From Girardinichthys multiradiatus (taxonomy: Eukaryota; Chordata; Actinopteri; Cyprinodontiformes; Goodeidae): DNA of 64,000 bases. Location of the stretch: the NCBI RefSeq assembly GCF_021462225.1, contig NC_061811.1, positions 21,540,663-21,604,662 of the forward strand, read 5' to 3'. The translations under genes and the position numbers were made by a program. This document shows positions 11,690 through 21,318 of the stretch, piece by piece. Below the pieces are notes generated by a model. That model was not told where the DNA came from. It worked only from the letters and a program-made list of their open reading frames with translations, and did not search any database. The stretch's first letter is position 1. Every line of letters begins with the position of its first letter.

Positions 11690-12260
11690 TCAGGTGAGTG
11701 GGCTGTTTGAAAGGATGTGCTTTTTCTAAAGAGAGTTTTACACCAGATGAGATGATACACATGCCTTCCAAAAGATTCCACATTTGTCTTGTCAGTCCAA
11801 AGTGTATTTTACCAAAAAACCTGGGAATCATCAAGATTTTTTTCAGAATATGAGGTAGGTCTTTCTGTTCTTTTTATTCCACAGTTGTATTTATTTTGGA
11901 ACTGTCACTTTTGCTCAATCTCTTTCTTATTGTTGAACACCGACCTTAAGTGAGGCGAGTGAGGCATGCAGAGTTTAGATATCATTCTGGGTCCTTTTGT
12001 GACCTCCCAGATGAGTTTCCAAGGAAAGGTTGACCACATTTCAATGTTATCTTCATTTGTAGATAATGGCCCTCACTGTGCTTCTCTGGAATAACCAAAC
12101 CATAAAAATGACTATGTAACCCTAGACTGATAAATTACATCAGCTCTCTCATCTGCTCTCATCTGCTCATCTGCTGAATTCATGTTGTTAGATAGGTTTT
12201 ATGTATGTGATTACATGAAGGGGGTGTGATTACTTTTTTTACAAAGAGCCTAGTTGGATT
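11690..12260 (-). mobile_element. Degenerate DNA transposon, probably Tc1-like
   Basis: Contains the series ttgtcttgtcagtccaaa, cttaagtgaggcgagtgagg, tgggtccttttgtgacctcc and gataatggccctcactgtg. I recognise this as a high-copy DNA-transposon family of fish and amphibians, read in reverse. It ends near gtgattactttttttacaaag at about 12226, which looks like a terminus. The transposase frame is not recoverable by eye, so the superfamily is uncertain. Confidence 0.5.
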
Positions 12261-13055
12261 GGATAGCTTTTTCCCTTAAAAAATAATATAATTTGAAAAC
12301 TGCACTGACTTTGTTTATAGTTATCTGATATAAAACTCTTTTTATCTGAATAGCAAAACCGCAGCACTCTATACCATTTAATTAACTCATTTAAAATATT
12401 TAATGACAATGACATATGCTATACATGTATTTCACATGTATTTGTTGATGATAGAACCTATTCTTACAAGAATAGGTGGTTCAGTGGTTCATTCTTGTCA
12501 ATGGTAGCATTTTGCATTTGTACTCCGTTGTTTTTGTTTACTCAGCGCTTATCGTTTTGTCTTTCTCTTGCACTCACTTCACTCAAAGAGTCACAATTGC
12601 CGTTTTCTAAAAGCAAAGATCCAGTATTTCAGTAAAATTTTTGAAGTGTAAAGATAGATACTTGTGTTGTTTTTTTTTGTTAAAATTTCATTTTAACAAA
12701 TTTAGAACAATAATGCAATTTCTATCTCTATATTTGGTCTAGAAACCTTAGCAGGAAGCTTTTTAACACTGCTGAATCTAACTCTACAGTTCAGGGTACA
12801 GTTTTGTGAACAGTCTAATCAATAAACCCATAGGACCTTGTCCCATCTACTGAATACAGTGCAAAAGTGGATTTTAGTAGAAGAAGAAGAGACTAGACTA
12901 TAAAGGACACTTTGAGCAGAGATCAGTCAATAATAAGTATGTCTTAAATTACCTCTCCGCGTCATGTTGGTTCTTTGTGAGATCCTCGTACAGGTAACAA
13001 TTACAGACAGCAATGAAAGGTTTAAACAGTTTATTGACACCTAAATAAATGAATG
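12261..13055. other. AT-rich intergenic DNA, nothing recognised
   Basis: No gene, RNA or recognisable repeat; no open frame of note. Confidence 0.4.
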
Positions 13056-13059
13056 GTAT

Positions 13060-14590
13060 GTTGGGGTTGGGCGGGGGGGAGGACCGATTACAGAATTGAT
13101 GATGAATGGACTTAGGACTCTAGGGGAGAGTTTTCTGGAGCAAATAACCAAACCAGGAGAGTAGGTGGGAGCAGGGATACATTTCCTGTCTGCGTTTTGT
13201 TTTTGGTTTGGGCTGAAGTTCTCTGTAGAGCTGAAATGTTTTGGCTCCAAATTCCGTGACAGAAATAGAGTTGGGTATGGACGGATGGAAAGTGGAATCA
13301 GGAAAAGAGGATAAAAGGACAAATGGCTGGTATCTCTGAGATGTCTTAAAACGGAAAGACCGGGCTACTGAGATGTGGGGATTGTGTGCGTGCTCCAAGT
13401 AAAATGCTGTCTTCAGCCGGGTTGGAGGAGCACAAACATCGGAGGGTGTTTTCCAGCACCTGATTCACATGCTCACACTGACCATTGGTTTGTAGATGTA
13501 AGTCTGAGGTGAGTCGAGATTTGGCACCTAATGCACTACAGAAATTTGTCCAAATTTGAGCACTGAAGTACAAACCTCGATCAGTGAGAATTTCTGTTGA
13601 GATACCGTTGAGTCTGAAAACGTGATAAATTAGCAGTCTGACAGTTTTTGCAGTGAATAGCAATTTGTAGAGGGCAACTAGATGGCCTGTCTTCAAAAAC
13701 TATTCTATTATAGTGAGGATGACTGATTTATTTTTGGAAGTCAGTAGAACTCTAACAAAATCTATGGCCGTGTGGTACCATGGGTGGCTGGAGATGGATA
13801 GAGGTTGGAGGAGACCTGAAAGAGGGCAATGGGAACTTTTATTTTTGGCACAGATGGTACAGGCAGAGATGTAGTCAAGCACATCTTTATTAAGCAGACT
13901 CCAGGGTGACAAAAGAAGGAAAATGTGTGAGCCCAATGGATGACCTGGGAACGGATGGAGGTTGGGACAAAGAAATGACCAGGTAGATTTAGTTCACTCT
14001 GGACTCTCCAGATCCCAGGTGAAGGACCCAATGGTGCAGGACTGGGGAAGAATGGGTTCTGGTCTCAGGGCTTTCATCTGAGGAAAACTGCTGAGAGATA
14101 GCATCGGGTTTTTATATTTTAGGATCAACAACAGTAGGAGATGGTGAGGTTAAAACAGAAGAAAACAATGACCAACATGACCGTTGGGGGTTTAGGCAGT
14201 TGGCAGACTGCAGGTGGGAGAGGTTTTTGTGATCTGTCCACTCAATAAGTGGCTAAGTACCTTTGAGTTAACGCCTCCACTCTTTGAGTGCAAGCTTAAT
14301 GGCCAACAGTTACTGGTTTCCAGTGTCATCATTCCTTTGCGCTGGGAAAAAGTGTTTTGTAAAAAATGCACATGAGTGAAGCTTAATATCTGAAGGAGAT
14401 CTCTAGGACATCTGGGTCTGCTTTAAGGATCAGCAGGATCCGGGTGGACAAGGATGGGAGCTACGGAGAATCTGTTCTTTAACTCTGAAAAGATGTTATA
14501 TGCATATGGAGACAAAGAGAAGGACTTTTTAGTGGATGTTAGAGAGGTGAGAGGACCAGCTACCAGGACAGAAATTGTGGGACTACATTA
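13060..14590 (-). pseudogene. Ty3/gypsy pol remnant (RT-RNase H to integrase)
   Basis: Minus-strand remnant of a gypsy-type pol gene. From right to left come the end of reverse transcriptase and RNase H (CAFFTKHFFPAQRN and LLAIKLALKEW at about 14265-14370, then a DHKNLSHLQSA-like stretch at about 14200-14240). The integrase zinc-binding region follows at 13840-13950 (VIHWAH...HPGV and ISACTICAKNK). Next is the integrase core at 13490-13696 (GISTEILTDRGLYFSAQIW, where DRG carries a catalytic aspartate, and LQTNGQCEHVNQVLENTLR). A post-integrase tail reaches about 13060 (IPAPTYSPG and KLSPRVLSPFIINSVIGP). Frameshifts at about 13700, 13400 and 13320 and stops in the RT part show it is dead. Gag, protease and LTRs were not found. 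Confidence 0.85.
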
Positions 14591-14955
14591 TGAATAATGC
14601 CAACTAGCTGTGGGACTGCAGTAATAAAGCACAGCAGCAGGATAGCGAACTCAGCACGGCTGCTCTCTCCTGCTGATGGTGGTGAATGTGATGTTCAGAT
14701 AATATCGTGCTTCTCACACATGCATAATACACAAATGGTTCTCTCTAAAATGCATTCAGGACAGCCTTATGTCTGTTTCATTCTGGCAGAGATTTTCCCA
14801 TGATCAATAACTGTTTTTTACAGCGTTTCTATGCACTTTAGAAAGGTATGGAAAAGTTCTAAATTTGATTTTAGTATTTTTTAGGTTTGGATAAGAATGA
14901 AAGATGAAAATAGATTTTAGAAATATATTTGTACTTTCAGACTTCATCCTCTATC
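14591..14955. other. Intergenic spacer, nothing recognised
   Basis: No coding or repeat signal seen between the gypsy remnant and the pyrimidine-rich tract. Confidence 0.4.
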
Positions 14956-14959
14956 CTGT

Positions 14960-15262
14960 TGTCTAGACATTCCTTCCATGCACTCTTCTGTATTTACTTC
15001 CATCCATATTTCCTTTCTTCTGTCTATGCCTTTGTCTTTCCTTCCTTGTGTTCTTTGTTCCTCATTTTCCTTCTTGTATCCTTCCTTCATGCTTTCTGCA
15101 TTTCTTTCCCTCTGTATGTCTTTCCTTCCTTTTTTGTATGCTTTTTTTGTATCCTTCCCTCTGTCTTTTCACACTTTGCCCCTGAATCCTTCCTTCTGAC
15201 TTGTGACCTTGAGTCCTTTTCCCACTTTTTCCAGTATCTCTTTTTTTGTTCATCCTCCCTTA
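14960..15262 (+). repeat. Pyrimidine-rich (CTTCC-like) low-complexity tract
   Basis: About 300 bp strongly biased to C and T with recurrent ccttcctt units. Open frames here, such as 14929-15303, are low-complexity Phe/Ser/Leu runs and not genes. Confidence 0.8.
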
Positions 15263-15299
15263 TGTACTATCTTGTTTCCTTAATTTCTTGTGTCCAATT

Positions 15300-15752
15300 T
15301 TAATTTTCCAAAGGCACTGTCCCCATCCGCCACGCAATGTTGAAGAGGCATGTCAACCATGACAGCCCCACAACATCCAAAGACTTGAGGTACTCAGGGT
15401 GGATCTCATCCAACCCCGAAGCCCTGCCACCGCGGAGCTTTTTAACCACCCCGGTGACTTCAGCCCGGGTGATGAAAGAGTCCAACCCCAAGTCCCCAGC
15501 CTCTGTTTCCACCAGGGAATGCGTGATGGCAGGATTGAGGAGATCCTCGAAGTACTCCTTCCACCTCCCGATAATGTCCCCAGTCGAGGTCAGCAGCTCC
15601 CCACCCCCACAGTAAACAGTGTTGGCGAAGCACTGCTTCCCCCTCCTGAGGCGCCGGACGGTTTGCCAGAATCGCTTCGGGGCCAACCGGTAGTCCTTCT
15701 CCATGGCCTCACCAAACTCCTCCCAGGTCCGAGTTTTTGCCTCTGCCACCTA
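15300..15752 (-). pseudogene. RTE-like LINE ORF fragment (pre-RT and RT start)
   Basis: An open minus-strand frame of 149 codons (15749 down to 15300) encodes the segment just before and at the start of the reverse transcriptase of a fish RTE/Rex3-like LINE. It has WEEFGEAMEKDYRLAPKRFW, LRRGKQCFANTVYCGGGEL, RWKEYFEDLLNP, GRASGLDEIHPEYLKSLDVV and LFNIAWRMGTVPLEN. The last is normally followed by WQTGVVVPLFKKGD, which is missing here because the copy ends at 15300. The upstream side is abutted at 15753 by the 3' end of an L2-like LINE on the same strand. The frame is intact over this stretch but is only a piece of a roughly 1000-residue protein. Confidence 0.85.
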
Positions 15753-16800
15753 CTTCAATTCAATTCAGTTTATTTATATAGCGCCAATTCACAACACATG
15801 TCCTCTCAAGTCACTTCACAAAGTCAGGTACATACATTCCAATTAATCCTAACCATTGAACAGTTCAGTCAGATTCAGTTATTTATTCAAATTGGATAAA
15901 AAGTTTTTCTATCTCAGGAAACACAGCAGATTGCATCGAGTCAGAGATTTGTAGCATTCACTCCTCCAGGATGAGTATGTGGCAACAGTGGACAGTCACT
16001 GGCGTTGACTTTGCAGCAATCCCTCATACTGAGCATGCATGTAGCGACAGCAGAGAGGAAAAACTCCCTTTTAACAGGAAGAAACCTCCAGCAGAACCAG
16101 GCTCAGTGTGAGCGGCCATCTGCCACGACCGACTGGGGGTTTGACAGAACAGAGCAGAGACACACAAAGAATACAGAAGCACTGATCCAGGAGTACTTTC
16201 TATGGGAAGGAAAAGTAAATGTTTGAAAGAGAGCACATATAATTAGTTACAGTAAAAGCTCAGTCAATTGCTATGTCTAGGAAAGAGAAAGGGTTAAACA
16301 CTGAAAGATAGGGCCAAGTGGATCATCGGTAGAGTGTGAGCATTTAGTTGTTGCCAGCAGAAGCTTGGACGATGCTCCTCTCCAGAAAGGTGTCACAAGT
16401 AGACACAGAGTCAGGCCAGGTGTAGCTTCTAGGAAGTGAAAAGAGAGAGAACATAAAGTTAAATACTGAAATAACAGCAAATAATGCAAAATTGGAGAGT
16501 AGTGTGAGAATGTAGCGAAGAGGGTATAAGTGATCATTATGTCCTCCAGCAGCCTAAGCCTATAGCAGCGTAACTACAGAGATAGTTTCAGTTTCAGTTT
16601 TTTTATTTATATAGCGCTTATTTACAACAATGTTGTCTCAAGGCACCCCACATAGGGTCCGGAACGGTGCCGGTCCGCCGCGGAGGCCAGACTGAACCAC
16701 CGAGTGCCAGAGCCCGGCCACCCGAGAATGGGACACTAAGTAAAATAATAAACTGATAAAGTTTGTCCATCTAGAGCCCACTGATGGCCATTGTTATACA
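15753..16800 (-). mobile_element. L2-like LINE 3' UTR (copy B)
   Basis: Reverse-complement copy of the 3' half of the LINE at 1010-5903. The tail end starts at 15753 (caattcaattcagtttattt), followed by the blocks around gcatgcatgtagcgacag (16031), aagaaacctccagcagaacc (16080) and aagcttggacgatgctcc (16361). At about 16586 it has the same gaaactgaaact junction (read as agtttcagtttcag) seen at about 5000 in copy A. It ends in the UTR segment ctagagcccactgatggcc (16772). Between 16655 and 16735 there is an unusually GC-rich piece that is not in copy A. Confidence 0.8.
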
Positions 16801-16804
16801 TAAA

Positions 16805-17253
16805 ACCAGAATCACAGAACATTTGTTTTATTTGCATTCAGCTTTTCATACTTTGTCAAACCACTCTTTGCTGCAGTTACAATTTAAGCTCAGTCAGATT
16901 GGGTGAAAAGGCATTTGGCATTTATTGGCATTTATGAAAAGCAATTTTCAACTCACTCTTAGTTGGATTAAAGTCTTTTGACTTTGACTGGTCATTTTAA
17001 CACATGATAATGATTTGATTTATATTTGTATGATTTGATTTATATTTGATTTATATTTGTATTTCCACAATATGATGCTGCCACCCCACCCTTCAAAAAT
17101 GGGTTTTTCTTTGTCACTCCTTCATAAAGGCTAGATTTATGAAGTACACAACTAATGGTTGTCCTATCAACCAATTCTCCCCTCCAGAGTAATGATAACT
17201 TATTAGCTACTTATCTGATTAATGCTGCCCTTGTCCAGCCTGTTAGTTTAGGT
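16805..17253 (-). mobile_element. Tc1-type transposon remnant (same family as 6315-7155)
   Basis: Minus-strand remnant with the C-terminal transposase region at the left (ctttgctgcagttacaattt at 16867, caagctcagtcagattggg-like text at about 16890, gactttgactggtcatttta at about 16979). The middle is at aaggctagatttatgaag (17128) and gattaatgctgcccttgtcc (17217). Large parts are deleted. The hAT element beginning at 17254 interrupts it. Confidence 0.7.
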
Positions 17254-17690
17254 CAGGGGTCTGCAACCTATGGCTCTGGAGCTACAAGTGGCTCTCTGGA
17301 CCTTCTACAATGGCTTTAATATATTAGGCTAAAAACAATAACAGATCAATATTTCTAAATAAAGATATAATAACAAATGCAGGTTTTTCTCAGCTTTTCA
17401 GCATTTTCGTGGAATATATGCATTGAACTTCCATTTTCCATTTTTTTCTTTTTTTTTCTCACAAATATCAGCATCCCAGTAAAGAAAATGTGTCCATGCT
17501 CTGTTTGCAACAATTTTATGTTTGTCTTTATTTTGAAACCTATAAATAAAATGGTGGTTCTATTGAAATAACATCAGGTTTCCTATAGTAGATATTTATC
17601 AGAAATGATCAGCCTTGTGAAAATAACAGCCTTTCTGCATTGTTTTATTATCCTTTTAGATTACCAAACAGACAAACTTCTTGGTTGAAT
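17254..17690 (+). mobile_element. hAT-type non-autonomous element
   Basis: Starts with the hAT-like terminus caggggtctgcaacc followed by tatggctctggagc. The same start is found at 57057. The body is AT-rich and non-coding. The right end is not clear because no matching gttgcagacccctg terminus is seen, so 17690 is an estimate. It sits inside the Tc1 remnant. Confidence 0.55.
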
Positions 17691-18713
17691 TAAAATAATT
17701 TCACATCTAAATCTACCGGGGTATAAATACTTGTAAGCTTAACTTTAAAATTGCAATCGAATTTGATGAAGTCTGTACTTATAGCATCACAACCTCTGTT
17801 CATGGGCTATGAAAAAAGTTTTCTTGTTGGCAAGGCATACAAATTTTATTTATTAATTTTTTATATCCCAAATAAAACAAAAATATTGTGGTTCTATATG
17901 ATCATATTTAGCTGTGAAGTTGTAGATTATATATGTGTCAAATGCTTTTCAAACTGCTAGCAACACATATTAGCTGTATTATTATTTTACATAACTATTC
18001 AAGGCAATTATCTCTCTGTCATGACCCCCTTGTGTTGTGTTTGTTTATTTAAAATGGAACAATACACATTGATGAACATTATTAGACCTTGTAAATGTGA
18101 CAGATTTAGCTAATTTTCAGCTAGACCCAAGCAGGCTAACCTGATTGTAGACTTCCGATATTTACAATAATTTACCAACAGCATACTTTATTCAAATGTT
18201 GTATGCCTTGGCCATAAATCATAGTCTTCTCTCACAATGGCCCTTGTGCCAATATTTCTTCCATTCCTCTGTTTGAAAAATTAACCCAAAGGAGATACAA
18301 GTCGATGCAGAATCTTATATATAAAACAAAACGAATCGACTGAAATTCTAAGTGTAAACAAGTGAGTGTAAACAAGACTGGCCTAAACATGGTGTCTGGG
18401 ACCCCACCAGGGTCTGTGTAGGTAGGAGGATTTGATCTTGCAAAAAAACCCCACAATGATTTCTGTTTGACAAAGGATATCCTCCAAAGAAATATTGATT
18501 ATTAATTCCCTGTTCAAGTTCACATATTTATCATGAATGATATGGCGGTCTGGTGCACAGGTGAGGTCTTTTACCTTCTACTTTGTGTGCTCGACTTTTA
18601 AACAGCTTTATTAAACAAGAGGTTTGGTCAGTGGTAACACTATGTGATTCATGAGTGTTCCCATCTGTTTTGGCCTCAGTGTTTGAGCTGGACTTTAAAG
18701 GGCCGCTACTATA
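17691..18713. other. AT-rich intergenic DNA, nothing recognised
   Basis: No gene, RNA gene or clear repeat seen; ggggtataaatacttg at about 17718 resembles a Tc1 end. Confidence 0.35.
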
Positions 18714-18766
18714 TATATATATATATGTGTGTGTGTATGTCTGTATGTATGTATATATGCTGTGAA
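18714..18766 (+). repeat. (TA)n(TG)n compound microsatellite
   Basis: Run of TA, then TG, then tatg units. A separate perfect 15-bp tandem duplication (tgtagagaaccaata twice) lies at 18796-18825. Confidence 0.9.
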
Positions 18767-19029
18767 GTGTTTTAATGAATAGTTTTTTGTTTTCGTGTAG
18801 AGAACCAATATGTAGAGAACCAATATGCAACGTTTTGAAAACAGTTATGTCATAGTGACAAATACAATGCCTAACCCCGAAGATGTTAAAAGTAGCAAGA
18901 GACAGCTTTATGGGCATGCAATATGCCTTCTTCTGTGTGATGTATTTCAGTTAATGCATATACTTTGCCACAAGCAGACCTGGCATAGTGACCACAACAT
19001 TCAGGGCCTACTTGTATGTTTTTGTATTG

Positions 19030-19385
19030 ATTTCTCTAAGTTCAAAACCCCCAAAGTGTGGCTGAATTAAAACAGTTCTGCAAAGAGGAGTGGGCCAAAA
19101 TTCACAGAGATGAAAAAGACTTGTGTTCTCTTAACACAACAAGTCTTCAGATTTAGGATAAAATTACAATAGGACCAGGTTGGTTTGCGTCTAATTACCT
19201 TGCTAAATTAAATCATCTTTTGAAAAACTGCATTTTGCAGGATTTAGGTCATCATTTGTTGCATATTACTTGTTTGATCTGAAATACTTTATCACTGTAC
19301 TGTATTAGTTCCACTTTTTTCAGTAGAATGACTGAAATAAATAAACTTTTAATGATATACTAATTAATTGAGACGCACCTGTATA
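19030..19385 (+). mobile_element. Tc1-type C-terminal piece and terminal end
   Basis: At 19050-19110 the plus strand reads a Tc1 transposase C-terminal piece (VWLN-KQFCKEEWAKIH-like, with frame breaks). At 19285-19383 lies an end typical of another Tc1 family (aatgactgaaataaataaac, then ttgagacgcacctgtata). These may be two independent remnants. Confidence 0.55.
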
Positions 19386-20200
19386 ATTCCTTGACTCACA
19401 ATCCAAATGTTTTTCTGCAGATAAGACACTTAACGGGTATGTAAAATCCAGAGCAATAAGAAAATGATGGGATTTATCAATGAAACTGTATTTAAGCAGG
19501 GGTATGTCCTAACGCCATCTAGCGGGTGTCTTCTCTGATCAGTTTTATTAAACCAGAGAAACGCGGTGGGGGTATGTTCAGGTGAGGGGAGGTGGCAGAG
19601 GAGCATTTTCTGGCAACCCCCGAACCCCCCCCAACACCGACCTCCTGATTTCCAATTAAGGAGGCACGAACGGATTAAATGGCGTAGCATGAATTTGATC
19701 TTCTAATATATTGGCCTCTGGTCGTAAGATATAACGCAGCTGAATGAAACTCAAATTGCCGCCCTGTGAAATTATTTGATTTGCAGACAGCTTGGGGAGA
19801 AAGCGAATAATCCTGTCCAATTTCCGGACACGTAAAGGGCTAGATGATTCATTGAAAACGGGAAAAAAGTCATAAGGGACAATGCGCAGTTGTTTTTGAA
19901 TACCTTGAGGCATTTCTAATTCCAAAAAAGATACAATCTCCGTCACGGCTGCTCTAAGGGCGCATGAGATGCGTCCGCGGTTACTGCTGAGGGATTTTTC
20001 CCCCCTCTCACTGGCTGACGTTGCGTGGATGTGTGAATGACTTTACCGCATGTGCACGCACGGAAGAGGCGATAGATATTAGAAGCAGAAGGAGGGTTCA
20101 GATCTTATTTCTGAACTTTAATGCACCCACGGATATTCTGCTCCCATTCTGAATACGCGGTTGCGACGTTCTCTCCCCCTCTCTGCTGACAGAGAGACCA
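19386..20200. promoter_or_regulatory. Upstream flank of alk, increasingly CpG-rich
   Basis: From about 19930 the base composition changes to CpG-rich, continuing through exon 1, as expected for a vertebrate promoter island. A CTCF-like core lies at 19514-19525. No recognisable gene: a 96-codon minus-strand frame at 19656-19946 has no family I know. Confidence 0.5.
19514..19525 (-). promoter_or_regulatory. CTCF-like core motif
   Basis: gccatctagcgg matches the reverse of the CTCF core (GCCMYCTRSTGG) at 11 of 12 positions. It lies about 0.75 kb upstream of the TATA-like box. Binding is not shown by sequence alone. Confidence 0.35.
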
Positions 20201-20310
20201 CTTGTACCGCCGTCACAACTGTGCCAAGAGACAGGGAGTCTTTGAAAGGCACCGAATCAGACCCGAGCAGCATATAAATCAGCGTCCCGGAGTGCGTTTT
20301 GCTGCTGGCA
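20201..20310 (+). promoter_or_regulatory. alk: Predicted core promoter of alk
   Basis: A TATA-like box, tataaat, sits at 20273-20279 within CpG-rich DNA, which would place initiation near 20303-20310 and give a leader of about 280 nt. No splice acceptor is needed between this point and the ATG. The start site is predicted from spacing only; ALK genes in other vertebrates also have long leaders, so initiation further upstream is possible. Confidence 0.5.
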
Positions 20311-20355
20311 CCGGCGAGAAAAGGCATTGTGGCGAAAGAACCGAGCTGAGGGAAC

Positions 20356-20376
20356 ATGGGACTTTTTCCTGTTTGA
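20356..20376 (+). promoter_or_regulatory. Upstream ORF 1 in alk leader (6 codons)
   Basis: ATG at 20356 in a strong context (A at -3, G at +4) opens a six-codon ORF ending at TGA 20374-20376. It precedes the main ATG by 230 nt, so ribosomes would meet it first if transcription starts at the TATA-predicted site. Confidence 0.55.
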
Positions 20377-20410
20377 AGAGCTGAGGACCTCAACAGTGAG
20401 ACGAGAGCGG

Positions 20411-20416
20411 ATGTAA
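20411..20416 (+). promoter_or_regulatory. Upstream start-stop element (ATG-TAA)
   Basis: A minimal upstream ORF: ATG followed at once by TAA, in a weak context (C at -3). Start-stop elements are known to hold ribosomes and reduce downstream initiation. Confidence 0.5.
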
Positions 20417-20516
20417 AAGCCCGTTATTCCTCGGGCGCGCACCGGAGAGGAGGCGCAGCATCCATCCATACGCACTTTGTGATTATTTTTATTTATTTTT
20501 TAATCCTGCGCTGCTT

Positions 20517-20522
20517 ATGTGA
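20517..20522 (+). promoter_or_regulatory. Second upstream start-stop element (ATG-TGA)
   Basis: A second minimal upstream ORF, ATG followed directly by TGA, 69 nt before the main start. Context is weak (C at -3). Confidence 0.5.
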
Positions 20523-20585
20523 GAAGGGGAACCTTTTTGGATTAAGAGTCCATTTTCCAGAACCAAACACCCCGTTTGTGAAACC

Positions 20586-21312
20586 ATGAACGTCGGGGTG
20601 TTTTTGCTTGTTTGTTCTGCGGCATTTTTCACCGGGCTGCTCTGCGCCCCGCCAAGGACCACAGCGGGCATGGATGTCCCTGCCGCTGGATTCGGCGGCA
20701 GCAGCGGGGAAACCGGCACCAAGAGAGATTCGAACCAGACCATACTGTCTAGAAACAAAAGGAGAACCCTGGCCGTGGATTTCGCCGTACCCTCGCTGCT
20801 GCGATATTATCTGGCGGAGTTCATAAAGAGACCCCTGAACGGCGACTGTCAGAGTTTCAGCGGCTGCTACACGGTGCGCGCAAACTTAAAAATGCACTGC
20901 ATTCCTCTGCAGAAAACCGTCGCTACTTTTGTGGAACCGAAATCCACAGGAGAGCCGAGAAACAGGTCCGCTGATGGACAGCTCCCCTTCTTCAACAAGC
21001 GGCCGCTGTCCAAAGTTCTGAATCTGGGCTTAACTAAGGCAAACAGGAAATCCAACCAAGTGGTGGTGGAAATAGGAGAGGATCTGGTCAAGAACGGATG
21101 CGGGGGGCTGGCCGTGTACGAGGAGGACCCCGTGCTCCTGCTGGAGGTGGACCTCAGGGAGATCCTAGAGTGGTGGCTTGGAGCGGACGGGGGCCGGCTT
21201 AGGGTTCGGCTCATGCCCGAGAAAAAGGCGCAGGTGCCCGGGATAGAGGATCGATACACAGCCGCCATCCGAGCTGCAGATCCCCGCCTGTACCTCCAGA
21301 TCTCTTCCCGGG
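20586..21312 (+). CDS. alk: ALK/LTK-family receptor tyrosine kinase, coding exon 1
   Basis: First coding exon of a cell-surface receptor tyrosine kinase, most likely anaplastic lymphoma kinase, which is activated by ALKAL cytokines and acts in neural and neural-crest tissue. It encodes 242 full codons plus one base. Residues 1-20 form a hydrophobic signal peptide (VGVFLLVCSAAFFTGLLC). A basic patch at 56-60 (RNKRR) precedes TLAVDFAVPSLLRYY, which matches the KSLAVDFVVPSLFRVY region of human ALK, near its heparin-binding part. The strongest match is at 204-239: RLRVRLMPEKKA and AAIRAADPRLYLQI. N-glycosylation sequons lie at N50 and N126; cysteines are at 88, 94, 105 and 172. The ATG at 20586 has A at -3 and begins the signal peptide. 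A GTGAGT donor at 21313 gives phase 1, as I recall for human ALK exon 1. MAM, glycine-rich, transmembrane and kinase regions lie beyond the window. LTK is the main alternative; the long intron favours alk. Confidence 0.88.
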
Positions 21313-21318
21313 GTGAGT

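Noticed and set aside
14929..15303. 124-codon plus-strand frame rich in Phe, Ser and Leu
   Set aside because: Lies on the pyrimidine-rich tract; low-complexity translation, open on several frames for that reason alone.
15399..15899. 166-codon plus-strand frame
   Set aside because: Antisense shadow of the RTE-like reverse-transcriptase fragment and the L2 tail.
20586..21312. Assignment of the exon to ltk instead of alk
   Set aside because: Not excluded, but the ALK-like N-terminal blocks and an intron longer than 42 kb fit alk better; synteny would settle it.
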